In this document: one piece after another, positions 7,648 to 17,700 of the stretch
Layout of the letters: the number at the start of each line of letters is the position of its first letter
How positions within the stretch are numbered: the first letter of the stretch is position 1
Origin: an uncultured Mediterraneibacter sp.
GTDB taxonomy: Bacteria > Bacillota > Clostridia > Lachnospirales > Lachnospiraceae
Length of the DNA stretch: 64,000 nucleotides
Direction of reading: 5' to 3'
Assembly: GCA_944381935.1 (NCBI GenBank)
Contig: CALWMN010000012.1
Location: 1-64,000, forward strand
The notes under the pieces: generated by a model
What the model saw: the letters and a program-made list of their open reading frames with translations, nothing else
What the model was told of the DNA's origin: nothing
Database searches by the model: none
Made by a program: the position numbers and the translations under genes

Positions 7648-8748
7648 TTACTCTAATTCTTCCAGGCGCTCCAGCGCAGCCGCAACGACCTTGTCCATAT
7701 CGTAATACTTATAATCCCCAAGCCGCCCACCGAAAATAACGTTCTCTTCCTTTTCCGCCAGCTTCTTATACTCCCCGAAAAGAGCATTATTCTTCTCGTC
7801 GTTGACCGGGTAATACGGCTCCATGCCAACGCTCCACTCAGATGAATACTCCCTTGAGATGACAGTTTTTTCCTGTTTTCCGAACTCAAAGTGCTTGTGC
7901 TCGATCACTCTTGTATACGGCACCTCTCTGTCCGTATAATTCACAACGGCATTTCCCTGATAATTCTCACAGTCCAGCACCTCTGTCTCAAACCGTACAG
8001 AACGATATTCCAGGGCGCCAAGCCTGTACCCGAAATATTCGTCGATCATGCCGGTAAAAATGATCTTCTCCGCGATATCCGGGTTTTCTTTCCTGAACTC
8101 GAAGAAGTCCACCCCTGTCCGGACCTCGGCGTTTGCAAGCATTTTCTCAACGATTGCCGTATATCCGCCGATCGGGATGCCTTGATAACGGTCGTTAAAA
8201 TAATTATTGTCATAGATGAAACGGAACGGAAGCCTTTTGATGATAAATGCCGGAAGCTCCGTACATTTCCTTCCCCACTGTTTCTCTGTGTACCCTTTGA
8301 TCAGTTTTTCATAGATGTCACGTCCTCCCAGAAAGAGCGCCTGCTCTTCCAGATTCTTCGGCTCCGTGATCCCCGTCTCCCTGCGCTGCCGCTCGATGAT
8401 ATCCTTCGCTTCCTGAGGGGTCCTTATCCCCCACATCTTGCTGAATGTATTCATGTTGAACGGAAGGTTATAAAGCTCGTCTTTGTAGACGGCCACAGGC
8501 GAATTTATATAATGATTAAATTCTGTAAACCGGTTCATATACTCCCAGATCTTCCTGTCAGATGTATGAAAGATATGTGCACCATATTTATGGACATGGA
8601 TTCCTTCTATATCCTGGCAGTAGATATTACCCGCAATATGGTTTCTCCGGTCAATGACAAGACAGCTCCTGCCCTTCTTCCCCAATTCATAAGCCATCAC
8701 AGCGCCATACAGACCTGCTCCCACGATCAGATAGTCATATTTTTTCAT
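7648..8748 (-). CDS. glf: UDP-galactopyranose mutase
   Basis: A 366-residue FAD enzyme converting UDP-galactopyranose to UDP-galactofuranose for cell-surface glycans. The FAD-binding motif VGAGLYGAVMAYE is at the N terminus; the family signatures HKYGAHIFHT, GYTEKQWG, and FRYDNNYFNDRYQGIPIGG-like residues are present, and the length matches bacterial UGMs. The ATG at 8748 is preferred because GAGG lies 6 bases before it; an upstream in-frame ATG (8802) would add 18 residues not found in the family. No other glycan genes are adjacent, so the acceptor polymer cannot be told. Confidence 0.93.
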   Translation of the reverse strand: MKKYDYLIVGAGLYGAVMAYELGKKGRSCLVIDRRNHIAGNIYCQDIEGIHVHKYGAHIFHTSDRKIWEYMNRFTEFNHYINSPVAVYKDELYNLPFNMNTFSKMWGIRTPQEAKDIIERQRRETGITEPKNLEEQALFLGGRDIYEKLIKGYTEKQWGRKCTELPAFIIKRLPFRFIYDNNYFNDRYQGIPIGGYTAIVEKMLANAEVRTGVDFFEFRKENPDIAEKIIFTGMIDEYFGYRLGALEYRSVRFETEVLDCENYQGNAVVNYTDREVPYTRVIEHKHFEFGKQEKTVISREYSSEWSVGMEPYYPVNDEKNNALFGEYKKLAEKEENVIFGGRLGDYKYYDMDKVVAAALERLEELE

Positions 8749-8888
8749 ATTAACCTCGCTCTCCTGCAGCGGCATTTCGTCTCCGCCGTATTTGTCTTGC
8801 ATCTATCATACCATCTTTCCCTGCCGTTTTCTCTTCCATCCCCCTTTTTCGTTATTTTGCCCATATTTTATATTTTTTCATTTACAAA

Positions 8889-8917
8889 TTGGTAATTATG
8901 CACTAAACTGTTAATAT
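8889..8917 (+). promoter_or_regulatory. Promoter of the phosphofructokinase gene
   Basis: TTGGTA (8889-8894), 17-base spacer, TAATAT (8912-8917). The predicted transcript starts near 8924, at the edge of a leader hairpin. Confidence 0.65.
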
Positions 8918-8921
8918 AGTT

Positions 8922-8942
8922 GTTTCCGACCGATTCGGAAAC
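8922..8942 (+). promoter_or_regulatory. Leader hairpin / palindrome before the phosphofructokinase gene
   Basis: Perfect 8-bp inverted repeat GTTTCCGA-ccgat-TCGGAAAC directly after the -10 box, followed by the ribosome site GGAGG (9 bases before ATG). It could be an operator at the start site or a 5' mRNA-stabilising hairpin. Confidence 0.5.
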
Positions 8943-8966
8943 TGTAAGGAAACGGAGGTAACATAC

Positions 8967-10199
8967 ATGAAAGGAAACGTAATTGTCGGACAATCAGGCG
9001 GTCCCACCGCTGCCATCAATTCCAGTCTTGCAGGAGTCTACCGCACAGCAAAAGACCGCGGCGCCGTTAAAGTATACGGTATGCTCCACGGAATCCAGGG
9101 ACTGCTCCAGGAGAGATATATTGATCTGTCGGAATATATAACCAATGAACTTGACGCCGAACTGTTGAAGAGGACGCCTGCCGCATTTCTCGGGTCATGC
9201 AGGTATAAGCTTCCCGAGATCCATCAGGACCGGGAAGTCTACGAAAAGATTTTCGGGATTCTCGACAAACTGAATATTGAAGCCTTTATCTACATCGGCG
9301 GCAATGATTCTATGGATACGATCAAGAAGCTTTCCGACTATGCTATAGTGACGGGACATCCGACCCGCTTTATCGGCTGTCCGAAGACCATTGACAATGA
9401 CCTGGCTCTCACAGACCACACCCCCGGTTACGGAAGCGCTGCCAAGTATATCGGCACTTCGGTAAAAGAGATCATCCGCGACAGCTTCTGTCTGGAATAT
9501 GAGAAGGGGCTGGTCTCCATCGTAGAGATTATGGGAAGAAATGCCGGATGGCTCACCGGATCTGCTGCCCTTGCAAAGGGCGAGGACTGCTCAGGTCCCG
9601 ATCTCATCTACCTGCCCGAGCTTCCTTTCGATATTGAGTCATTCGGCGCAAAAGTGAAGGAGCTTCTCTCGAAAAAACCGTCCGTTGTAGTTGCGGTCTC
9701 AGAAGGCATCCGCCTTGCAGACGGGCGTTATGTATGCGAACTGGGTCAGAGCATTGACTTTGTGGATGCGTTCGGGCACAAGCAGCTTTCCGGTACCGCA
9801 AACTATCTGGCAAGCTATATTGCAGGTGAGGTGGGATGCAAGACCCGCTCCATCGAGCTGAGCTCACTGCAGCGCTCGGCATCACACTGTGCTTCCCGCG
9901 TAGACATCCTGGAGGCATACCAGGTGGGCGGTGCTGCCGTGAAAGCCGCTGACGAGGGTGATTCTGGAAAAATGGTAGTGCTGAAGCGCCTCTCAGACGA
10001 CCCATATCAGAGCGGGACAGAAGTAAAGGACGTGCACAAGATTGCCAACGACGAAAAGCTTGTCCCCCGCGAGTGGGTCAACGAGGACGGTTCTTACGTC
10101 ACCGATGAATTTGTAAGCTATGTCCGCCCGCTGATCCAGGGCGATGTTTCACCTGTTATGGTAGACGGGATTCCGCGCCATCTTTACCGCCAGTTGTAA
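8967..10199 (+). CDS. pfp: 6-phosphofructokinase, PPi-dependent type
   Basis: A 410-residue glycolytic enzyme phosphorylating fructose 6-phosphate. The N-terminal GQSGGPTAAIN loop, GGNDSMDT (about residues 111-118), PKTIDND (about 137-143) and EIMGRNAGW are all visible. The Asp in GGNDS and the Lys in PKTIDND occupy the positions where ATP-dependent enzymes have Gly (GGDGS, PGTIDND); in characterised enzymes these changes confer pyrophosphate use. I therefore call it PPi-type, which is reversible and energy-saving in anaerobes. It is monocistronic, with its own promoter and terminator. Confidence 0.88.
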   Translation: MKGNVIVGQSGGPTAAINSSLAGVYRTAKDRGAVKVYGMLHGIQGLLQERYIDLSEYITNELDAELLKRTPAAFLGSCRYKLPEIHQDREVYEKIFGILDKLNIEAFIYIGGNDSMDTIKKLSDYAIVTGHPTRFIGCPKTIDNDLALTDHTPGYGSAAKYIGTSVKEIIRDSFCLEYEKGLVSIVEIMGRNAGWLTGSAALAKGEDCSGPDLIYLPELPFDIESFGAKVKELLSKKPSVVVAVSEGIRLADGRYVCELGQSIDFVDAFGHKQLSGTANYLASYIAGEVGCKTRSIELSSLQRSASHCASRVDILEAYQVGGAAVKAADEGDSGKMVVLKRLSDDPYQSGTEVKDVHKIANDEKLVPREWVNEDGSYVTDEFVSYVRPLIQGDVSPVMVDGIPRHLYRQL

Positions 10200-10223
10200 A
10201 AGATTTCCATTTCAGATTCTTTT

Positions 10224-10270
10224 GCCGGAAGAGCCTCCACGATTCGTGGCGCTGGCTCTCCCGGCTTTTT
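10224..10270 (+). terminator. Intrinsic terminator after the phosphofructokinase gene
   Basis: Stem GCCGGAAGAGCC paired with GGCTCTCCCGGC (one mismatch) capped by an inner CCAC/GTGG helix, followed by TTTTT at 10266-10270. Confidence 0.85.
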
Positions 10271-10315
10271 AGCGGGTATACTGATAAGGCAGACTGCCAA
10301 TATAGGAGGACAGAT

Positions 10316-11578
10316 ATGATAATAAAAAACGGATTGATTATGGATCCTGCGTCACAGGTTTCCAGAAAAGCGGACATTCGCACAGAAAACGGACTGATCC
10401 GGGAGATTGCAGACTCGATTATCCCTGCCGCGTCCGAGGAAGTGATTGATGCCGAAGGCATGATTGCTGCCCCTGGACTGGTGGATACGCATGTCCATTT
10501 CCGAGATCCCGGCTTCACTTATAAGGAAACGCTCCACTCCGGCGCTCTCGCTGCAGCCAGGGGAGGCTTTACCTCTGTCATATGTATGGCAAACACCTCT
10601 CCCACTGTCGATTCCCCGGAAGTCCTGGAAGAGATAAAGAAACGGGCAGATAAGGAAGAGATCCATATTTTCCAGGCTGCATCCGTTTCACGCTCATTGA
10701 AAGGCAAAGAAATGACAGACATGCAGGCTCTTGCCAGTGCAGGGGCATGCGGCTTTACTGATGATGGAATCCCTCTCAGGGACGCCGCATTTCTGCACCG
10801 GGCGATGCTCCGGGCTGCAGAGCTCGGACTGCCGATCAGCCTTCACGAGGAAGATCCCGCCTTTATTGAGAACAATGGAATCAACCACGGAACAGTCTCG
10901 GAAAAACTGGGCATCTATGGTTCTCCTTCCATTGCAGAAGAATCAATGGTCGCGCGGGACTGCCTTCTGGCACTGCGCTCGGGCGCCCACGTGGTCATCC
11001 AGCATATCAGCTCCGGACTTTCCGTAGAGATCGTCCGCATGTATAAAGCGCTTGGGGCAAACCTCCACGCTGAGGCAACACCGCACCATTTCACACTGAC
11101 AGATGATGCCGTTTTAAAATACGGGGCACTTGCCAAAATGAACCCCCCTTTGCGGAGAGAGGAGGATCGCCGTGCCATCATATCCGGTCTTGCCGACGGC
11201 ACCATAGACCTCATTGCCACAGACCATGCCCCCCACAGCCGGGAGGAAAAAGCACGTTCCATCACAGCGGCGCCAAGCGGCATCATCGGGCTGGAAACTT
11301 CCCTCTCACTTGGGATTACCACCCTCGTCCGTCCCGGCCGCCTTACCCTGATGCAGCTTCTGGAAAAAATGACGGCCAACCCTGCCGCACTCTACCATCT
11401 TCCGGGCGGGCAGATCAAAATCGGCTCTCCTGCCGACCTTGTCCTCTTCGACCCGGAAGAATCCTGGCAGCCGTCAGATTATCTCTCTCTCTCGGAAAAC
11501 ACGCCGTTTACAGGATGGTCCCTGTACGGAAAGGTCAAATACACTGTCTGCAGAGGAAGGCTCGTATATCGGGACTAG
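10316..11578 (+). CDS. pyrC: Dihydroorotase
   Basis: A 420-residue zinc amidohydrolase closing N-carbamoyl-aspartate to dihydroorotate in pyrimidine synthesis. The metal site is complete: DTHVHFRDPG (about residues 59-68), DDGIPL, LHEED, QHISS, TPHHF and ATDHAPHS. The length fits the bacterial type used by Bacillus. AGGAGG lies 7 bases before ATG. It stands alone here rather than in a pyr operon, between two terminators, and no PyrR attenuator is visible upstream. Confidence 0.94.
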   Translation: MIIKNGLIMDPASQVSRKADIRTENGLIREIADSIIPAASEEVIDAEGMIAAPGLVDTHVHFRDPGFTYKETLHSGALAAARGGFTSVICMANTSPTVDSPEVLEEIKKRADKEEIHIFQAASVSRSLKGKEMTDMQALASAGACGFTDDGIPLRDAAFLHRAMLRAAELGLPISLHEEDPAFIENNGINHGTVSEKLGIYGSPSIAEESMVARDCLLALRSGAHVVIQHISSGLSVEIVRMYKALGANLHAEATPHHFTLTDDAVLKYGALAKMNPPLRREEDRRAIISGLADGTIDLIATDHAPHSREEKARSITAAPSGIIGLETSLSLGITTLVRPGRLTLMQLLEKMTANPAALYHLPGGQIKIGSPADLVLFDPEESWQPSDYLSLSENTPFTGWSLYGKVKYTVCRGRLVYRD

Positions 11579-11585
11579 CCAGGCA

Positions 11586-11623
11586 AAAGGAGGGACAGGC
11601 CATCGTTTACCTGTCCCTCCTTT
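11586..11623. terminator. Bidirectional terminator between pyrC and copA
   Basis: Perfect 14-bp stem AAAGGAGGGACAGG / CCTGTCCCTCCTTT with a 10-base loop. It serves the convergent genes pyrC (plus) and copA (minus). Confidence 0.85.
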
Positions 11624-11646
11624 CCTGCCCCATATGCAGGATTGGC

Positions 11647-11856
11647 TTACTCGATTGCCAGTACTTTATAGTCCTGGTCTTCAACCGCCTTTTTCAGCAC
11701 ATCATCGGACACCCCGTCGTTAAGCGTCACGACTGCCGTCCCCGCCTCATGGCTCACATCAGCGCTCTCCACCTGGGGAAGAGCTTCCAGCGCTTTCTTC
11801 ACAGTTGCCTCACAGTGCCCGCACATCATTCCTTCGATTTTCATTGTCTTTACCAT
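11647..11856 (-). other. Possible internal start giving a free CopZ-like chaperone
   Basis: Inside copA and in its frame, ATG (11854-11856) is preceded by AGAGGAGG with an 8-base spacing, better than the copA ribosome site itself. Translation from it gives 69 residues with GMMCGHC, the usual length of CopZ. A run of seven A residues (11889-11895 on the minus strand) lies 33 bases upstream; slipping by one base either way there would end CopA within a few codons, before the CopZ domain. Whether either event happens is unknown. Confidence 0.45.
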
Positions 11857-14175
11857 TGTTGTTTCCTCCTCTTTGTTATGGGTTTTTATTTTTTTATCTT
11901 TTCCCGCATCATACATCCTGAACCAGTTCAGGCGCAGTGCGTTGGTAACAACACAGAAGCTTGACAGGCTCATCGCAGCTGCCCCGAACATCGGATTAAG
12001 CTGCCAGCCCAACAGCGGAATCCACACTCCTGCCGCAAGCGGAATCCCGATCACATTGTAGAAAAATGCCCAGAACAGGTTTTCATGGATATTTCTCAGG
12101 GTGGCACGGCTCAGCCTAATCGCGGCAGGCACATCGCTTAACCGGCTTTTCATCAGGACCACATCCGCAGCGTCTATCGCGATATCCGTCCCCGCTCCGA
12201 TCGCAATTCCAATATCCGCGCGGGTCAGGGCAGGCGCATCATTGATGCCGTCTCCCACCATCGCAACCTTCCCTTTCCGTCTGAGAGAGCGGATGACACT
12301 TTCCTTCCCGTCCGGCAGGACTCCTGCAATCACCTCGTCCACGCCCGCCTGGGCTCCGACCGCCTTCGCGGTCCTCTCGTTATCGCCTGTTAGCATCACA
12401 ACATGGATCCCCATATTTTGAAGCTCTTTCACAGCCTGGGGACTGTCTTCCTTGATCACATCTGCAACCGCTATGATTCCGGTCAGTTTCCCGTTCCTGC
12501 TGAAAAACAGCGGGGTCTTTCCTTCCTCTGCCAAAGCTTCTGCAAGTTCTCTTGTCTCATCCGATATCTCTGTATTCTGGCTGATAAACTTAAGGTTCCC
12601 TCCTGCAAGCATATCGGATCCAATCCTGCCTGAGAGCCCGTTCCCGGGCACCGCCCGGAAGTCCTGGGCTTCTTCCGCCTCATCTACCGCAAGCTCCTTT
12701 GCCCTTGCAAGGACCGCATGCGCCAGCGGATGCTCGCTCTTCTTCTCCAACGCATAGGCACTGGTAAGAAGTTCTTCCTCCGTTACTCCCTCTGCCGGCA
12801 GTATATCAGTCACCCGGGGTTCTCCGCTTGTGATCGTCCCCGTCTTGTCCAGCGCGACAATCTGCGTCTTTCCTGCCTCTTCTAAGGATACGGCAGTCTT
12901 AAACATAATCCCGTTCTTTGCTCCCATGCCGTTTCCTACCATGATCGCAACCGGCGTCGCCAGCCCAAGGGCACACGGGCAGCTGATGACCAGCACAGAT
13001 ATAGCTCTTGCCAGGGCGAATCCGACAGTCTGTCCGACAGCCATCCACACGAGGAACGTCACGGCAGCAATCGCGATCACTACGGGCACAAACACACCCG
13101 ATACACGGTCTGCCACTTTTGCTATGGGCGCTTTTGTGGCAGCGGCATCGCTGACCATCTGGATGATCTGGGACAGGGTCGTATCCTCGCCGACCCTGGA
13201 GGCTTCGCATCGGATAAAACCTGACTGGTTCAGTGTTGCAGCCGATACCTGGTCTCCCGCCTTCTTATCAACAGGAATACTCTCCCCGGTAAGGGCAGAT
13301 TCATTCACTGCGCTGCTTCCCTCCAGCACAATGCCGTCCACGGGGATATTTTCTCCCGGTCTTACGACAAAGATATCGCCTTTTCTCACCTGGTCTATCG
13401 CTACTTCTGCCTCCACGCCGTCTCTTAATACTGTTGCCGTCTTCGGCGCAAGCTTCATCAGGCCTTTGAGGGCGTCCGTAGTCTTACCCTTCGAGCGCGC
13501 TTCCAGCATCTTGCCCACTGTGATCAGGGTGAGAATCGTTGCCGCTGACTCAAAGTAAAATTCGTGCATATAGGACATCACGCCTGCCATGTCCCCCCGC
13601 ATCTGTGCGTCCGTCATGGCAAACAACGCATATGTGCTGTACCCAAAAGACGCACCTGCGCCGAGGGCGACCAGCGTATCCATATTGGGTGCCCCGTGAA
13701 GAAGTCCCTTAAATCCACTGATGAAAAACTTCTGGTTGATAACCATAATGATTCCTGTCAGCAAAAGCTGCAGGAGCCCCATCGCCACATGGTTTCCTGC
13801 CAGAAAGGAAGGAACCGGCCAGTTCCACATCATGTGTCCCATGGAAAAATACATCAGCGGGATCAGGAAACAAAGCGATGCAATCAGCCTTCTCTTCATC
13901 TTCGGCGTCTCCTTATCCTGCAGGGCGTCTTCCGCCTCTGACAGGGACGCGCCCTCCCGTCTGGAAGTGTCCCCTGTCCCCTTCACGGCCGCTCCGTATC
14001 CGGCGTTTTCCACTGCGGCGATAATATCCGATGCATCCGCCGTCCCTTCTACGCCCATTGAATTTGTCAACAGGCTCACCGAACACGAGGTGACTCCGGG
14101 GACATTGGAAACTGCTTTCTCTACGCGGGCGCTGCACGCCGCACAGCTCATTCCTGTCACATTATACTGTTCCAT
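11647..14175 (-). CDS. copA: Copper-exporting P1B-type ATPase with C-terminal CopZ-like domain
   Basis: An 842-residue membrane pump exporting Cu+. An N-terminal heavy-metal-associated domain (GMSCAAC, residues 8-14) is followed by the P-type core: SALTGES actuator loop, CPC metal motif in [11 protein letters not shown], phosphorylated Asp in DKTGT, HP in SEHPLAHA and GDGINDAP. The last 69 residues form a second heavy-metal domain (GMMCGHC) joined by the linker THNKEEETT. Just before that domain an AGGAGG and an in-frame ATG (11856) could start a separate CopZ-like chaperone. It lies 66 bases downstream of csoR in a copper-responsive operon. Confidence 0.95.
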   Translation of the reverse strand: MEQYNVTGMSCAACSARVEKAVSNVPGVTSCSVSLLTNSMGVEGTADASDIIAAVENAGYGAAVKGTGDTSRREGASLSEAEDALQDKETPKMKRRLIASLCFLIPLMYFSMGHMMWNWPVPSFLAGNHVAMGLLQLLLTGIIMVINQKFFISGFKGLLHGAPNMDTLVALGAGASFGYSTYALFAMTDAQMRGDMAGVMSYMHEFYFESAATILTLITVGKMLEARSKGKTTDALKGLMKLAPKTATVLRDGVEAEVAIDQVRKGDIFVVRPGENIPVDGIVLEGSSAVNESALTGESIPVDKKAGDQVSAATLNQSGFIRCEASRVGEDTTLSQIIQMVSDAAATKAPIAKVADRVSGVFVPVVIAIAAVTFLVWMAVGQTVGFALARAISVLVISCPCALGLATPVAIMVGNGMGAKNGIMFKTAVSLEEAGKTQIVALDKTGTITSGEPRVTDILPAEGVTEEELLTSAYALEKKSEHPLAHAVLARAKELAVDEAEEAQDFRAVPGNGLSGRIGSDMLAGGNLKFISQNTEISDETRELAEALAEEGKTPLFFSRNGKLTGIIAVADVIKEDSPQAVKELQNMGIHVVMLTGDNERTAKAVGAQAGVDEVIAGVLPDGKESVIRSLRRKGKVAMVGDGINDAPALTRADIGIAIGAGTDIAIDAADVVLMKSRLSDVPAAIRLSRATLRNIHENLFWAFFYNVIGIPLAAGVWIPLLGWQLNPMFGAAAMSLSSFCVVTNALRLNWFRMYDAGKDKKIKTHNKEEETTMVKTMKIEGMMCGHCEATVKKALEALPQVESADVSHEAGTAVVTLNDGVSDDVLKKAVEDQDYKVLAIE

Positions 14176-14241
14176 ACTTCTCCCTCCAGTCCGTAATTTG
14201 CTTTTACCGCTGTTTTCCGTCTTTGCCGCACTATGCGGCAG

Positions 14242-14574
14242 CTATTTCATCAACTTCTGAAGAGTCATGACCAGCTCGTCAATCGTCTCCTCTTTCCCTG
14301 CCCGGATATCATCCGCCACACAGGTGCGGATATGATTCGCAAGAAGGACTTTGTTGAAGCTGTTCAGCGCTGCATTGACCGCTGAAACCTGTATAAGGAT
14401 ATCGGTACAGTAGGCATCACTTTCCACCATCCTGCGGATCCCCCTTACCTGTCCTTCTATCCGGCTCAGCCGGTTAAGCAGATCTCTGTATTCTTTGTCC
14501 GAACGCTCCTTTGTCTTATGGGAACATCCCGGACATGCCCTGTGGTCTTCTGTTACCTTCAGATCTTTTTCCAT
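14242..14574 (-). CDS. csoR: CsoR-family copper-sensing repressor
   Basis: A 110-residue all-helical repressor of the CsoR/RcnR (DUF156) family. It has LSRIEGQVRGIRRMV near the N terminus, then the Cu+ ligand pattern: a Cys in AYCTDILIQ and HIRTC further on (Cys-His-Cys). An additional N-terminal CPGC pair is present. Cu+ binding releases DNA. The ATG at 14574 follows GAGGAG at good spacing; a longer in-frame start (14610) would sit inside the operator. It is first in the csoR-copA operon and most likely represses it through the two boxes upstream. Confidence 0.93.
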   Translation of the reverse strand: MEKDLKVTEDHRACPGCSHKTKERSDKEYRDLLNRLSRIEGQVRGIRRMVESDAYCTDILIQVSAVNAALNSFNKVLLANHIRTCVADDIRAGKEETIDELVMTLQKLMK

Positions 14575-14608
14575 AGCTTTCTCCTCTTCTTTGAAGAACA
14601 TATAAGCC

Positions 14609-14627
14609 AATACCCATTAGGGGTATT
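14609..14627. promoter_or_regulatory. Candidate CsoR operator, downstream copy
   Basis: Inverted repeat AATACCC-atta-GGGGTATT, matching the TACCC/GGGTA pattern of CsoR boxes. It lies between the promoter and csoR, about 35 bases before the start codon. Confidence 0.75.
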
Positions 14628-14642
14628 TGTTCCTGCACGATA

Positions 14643-14671
14643 AGTATATACCCTATCAGGGTATTTTGCAA
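14643..14671 (-). promoter_or_regulatory. csoR-copA promoter with operator in the spacer
   Basis: On the minus strand TTGCAA (14666-14671), exactly 17 bases, TATACT (14643-14648). The spacer is filled by the palindrome ATACCC-tatca-GGGTAT (14648-14664), a second CsoR-type box. Repressor bound here would block polymerase directly. Confidence 0.82.
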
Positions 14672-14682
14672 GAGGTTTTCTG

Positions 14683-14714
14683 AAAAAAATCACCTCCGGC
14701 AGAAATGCCGGAGG
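14683..14714 (-). terminator. Intrinsic terminator after the FtsX-type permease gene
   Basis: On the minus strand stem CCTCCGGC/GCCGGAGG with a 6-base loop, then TGATTTTTTT. It lies 35 bases after the permease stop codon and just upstream of the csoR promoter. Confidence 0.88.
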
Positions 14715-14749
14715 CTTCTTGTTCCATCCCTCTGTTTTTCATGTTCCAT

Positions 14750-17700
14750 TTATTCTACGCTTTTGAGAGACTCCACCATATTGATATTTTTCAGCTTAAA
14801 GTACATCACGCCATTCACAAAACACGAAAATGCAAGCGTGATCAGGAAGCCATACACGAAGCTGACGGCATTGATATTCCTGGCAAACATTACACTCTCA
14901 ATCTCCACCGTCACAATGACGAACTGATGAAGAATTTTCCCCAGCACCATGCCAAACAGCGAACCGACCAATGTAAGGATAATGTTCTCCCTGTAGACGT
15001 ACGCACAGACCTCACCGTTGTAGAATCCGAGGACCTTCAGCGTCGCCAGCTCCCGCTTCCGCTCCGTGATATTGATATTGTTTAAATTATACAACACAAC
15101 AAACGCCAGCATACCAGCCGAAATGATCAGCACAACGATCACCGCATCCAGGCTCTCCAGCATGTCGTCTACCTGCTCCTTTAAATCTGTCGTATAACTG
15201 ACACTCAGGGCGCCCGGAAGCTTGAGGATCTCTTCCCCCACAGCCTCTGTCTCTTCTGTGTTGCGGTCCTGCGTCCTGTAATAAATGGAATTATACTCCG
15301 GCATTTCCCCATATAACTCCTCGTACAGCTCCGGCGTCATATAGAGGTAATGCATCATATAGTTCTCACAGACAGCCGTGACAGTCACTTCCATATCCCC
15401 CTTCTCCTCATCCCGGATGATAATGCTGTCGCCCGCCTCAATCCCCAGTTCTTTCGCCATCTTCTCTGTCAGCACAACTCCCTTGCGGTCCAGGTTATAT
15501 TTTTCCCCGGCAGTCCGGTCTCTCAGCTCAATAAAATTCTCGAAGTCTTTCTCATCTGACGGGACGTTGAGATAGATGTCGTTCCACTCCTCCCCGTTTC
15601 CAACGGTAATCTGCACCAGAAGAGATTCAAGGACTCCCGTTACGTTTGCGCTCTTTTCAAGCTCCTGCGCCACTTCCTGCTTTTCCTCATCCGAAGCATC
15701 CTCATCCAGGATAACATTCCCGTCGTACATCTGAATCTCCTCATATTGCAGGACAGCAATCGCGGAGATGGAATCATTTAGCCCGAATCCGACCAGAATC
15801 AGCGCCATGCAGCCCCCGATTCCGAAAATCGTCATAAAAAACCGCTTTTTATACCTTACAATATTGCGCACGGTTGCTTTCCATGAGAAGTTCAGCCTTC
15901 CCCATATGAATCCGATCCGCTCCAGGAAGACTCTCTGTCCCTGTTTCGGGGCAGGGGGCCTCATAAGCTCTGCCGCCTGCTCCCTTAATTCTTTGAAACA
16001 CGAGAAAAATGTGGCCGCCAGCGTACACACCAGCGCAGCCGCAGAAGCGAGAAGTCCGTATTCCAGATTATACGGAAGCCTGATCACGTTCATATGCTGA
16101 TACATGATGCCATAGGCATTTATAATAATGTAGGGAAGGACCTTTTCTCCGAAAAGTATTCCGACAATGCTTCCGGTAACTGTGGCAAGGCAGGCATAAC
16201 CCAGATATTTGCCCGCAATAGAGTGCCTCTCATATCCCAGTGCCTTGAGCGTCCCGATCTGGGTTCTCTGTTCTTCCACCATACGCGTCATCGTAGTCAG
16301 GCTGATCAATGCCGCTACCAGGAAGAACAGGACGGGAAACACTTCTCCGATGGCTTTCATTCTGTCGGCATTGTCGCCATACCCGGAATAATCCGAAAGA
16401 TGGCTGCGGTCATATACATACCATGTCGGCTGCTCAAGATCTGCGATTTCCTGCTCTGCATCCGCAAGTTCTCCTTCCGCATCCGCAATTTTCTGTTCTC
16501 CGGCCGCGATCTCCTCCTGCGCTTCTTTCTCTCCCTTATAGTATTCCTCCCATCCGTCTGAGAGTTCCCGTTCTCCGTCTGAGAGTTCTTTTTCTGCATC
16601 CGCAATCTGCTGCTGTGCATCGGCAATCTGATCCCATCCGGAATTGATCTGTTCCTGCCCGGACTCGATCTGGGCACGCGCCGATTCAATCTCAGCCTGC
16701 GCCGCCGCTACCGCAGCATCCCCCTGCTCAATTCCCTCGTATAACTGGCTCATTGCCGCCAGCGTTTCGTCGTCCGTCTGCCCGCTGGCAGCCAGAGCAT
16801 TATACTGCTCCTTCAGGGCATTGAGTGAATCGATCTGCCCATTAAGGGTATCAATGTTCCCATTCAGTTCTTCCGCCGCCCGGTCAAGCTCGCTTTCCCT
16901 GCTTTCGAGCTCCTGCCTGGAAGCTTCCAGCTCAGACTTGGACGCCTCAAGCTGGCTTTTGCCATTTTCCAGCTCCTCCTGGGCGTCCTCCAGTTCTTTC
17001 CTGGCATCGGCAAGCTCTTCCTCGGCCTCCTTTTTTCCATCCTCCAGCTCCTGCCCGGCGTCGGCAAGCTCCTGCTTTGCCTCGTCGAGGGCCTCGTTCG
17101 CCTCGTCTACGACTTCCTGATAGCGTGCCTCCTCACGTTCTTCCCTGATCGCTTCAACCCGATCCAGGACTTCTGCAATCCTGTCGTCATACTCCGATGT
17201 AAAGGCAGTCAGTTCCTTCGCCCCTTCTGCCTGTGCATAGATCTCCGTATATACATCCAGGGAAAAGCTCTCTGCCGGGACACTGACAAAGGCCTGGATA
17301 CTCCCGTTCCCAATTGTTGTACTCCCCCGCTGAAATCCGATATAGCACGGGCTGCTCACCGATCCTACGATTGTAAAGGTATCTGTCTTTAAGGTGTCTG
17401 TAATCTCATCCTCCGTCCCACTTGACAGGGTAACGGTGTCCCCGATCTCAAGAGCGCTTGTCTGCAGATAATCTGCATCAACCGCACATTCATTCTCCGC
17501 TTCCGGAAGCCTCCCCTCCTCTATCTGAAGCACATTCATGGACGGCAGGACAGACATCACATGGACTACTACCTGGTTGTCCCCCTCCGAACAGAGGGCA
17601 TCGACAGAGTACCCGCCCTCCGCCTTCTCAATTCCTTCCACCGCTTCTATCGCGTCCATATCGTCATCTGTAAGCCCCAGTGTACTGACCACCTCGATGT

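Noticed and set aside
16400..17120. A repetitive DNA array or CRISPR in the FtsX-type permease gene.
   Set aside because: The periodicity comes from heptad codons of a coiled coil; repeat units vary and there are no spacers.
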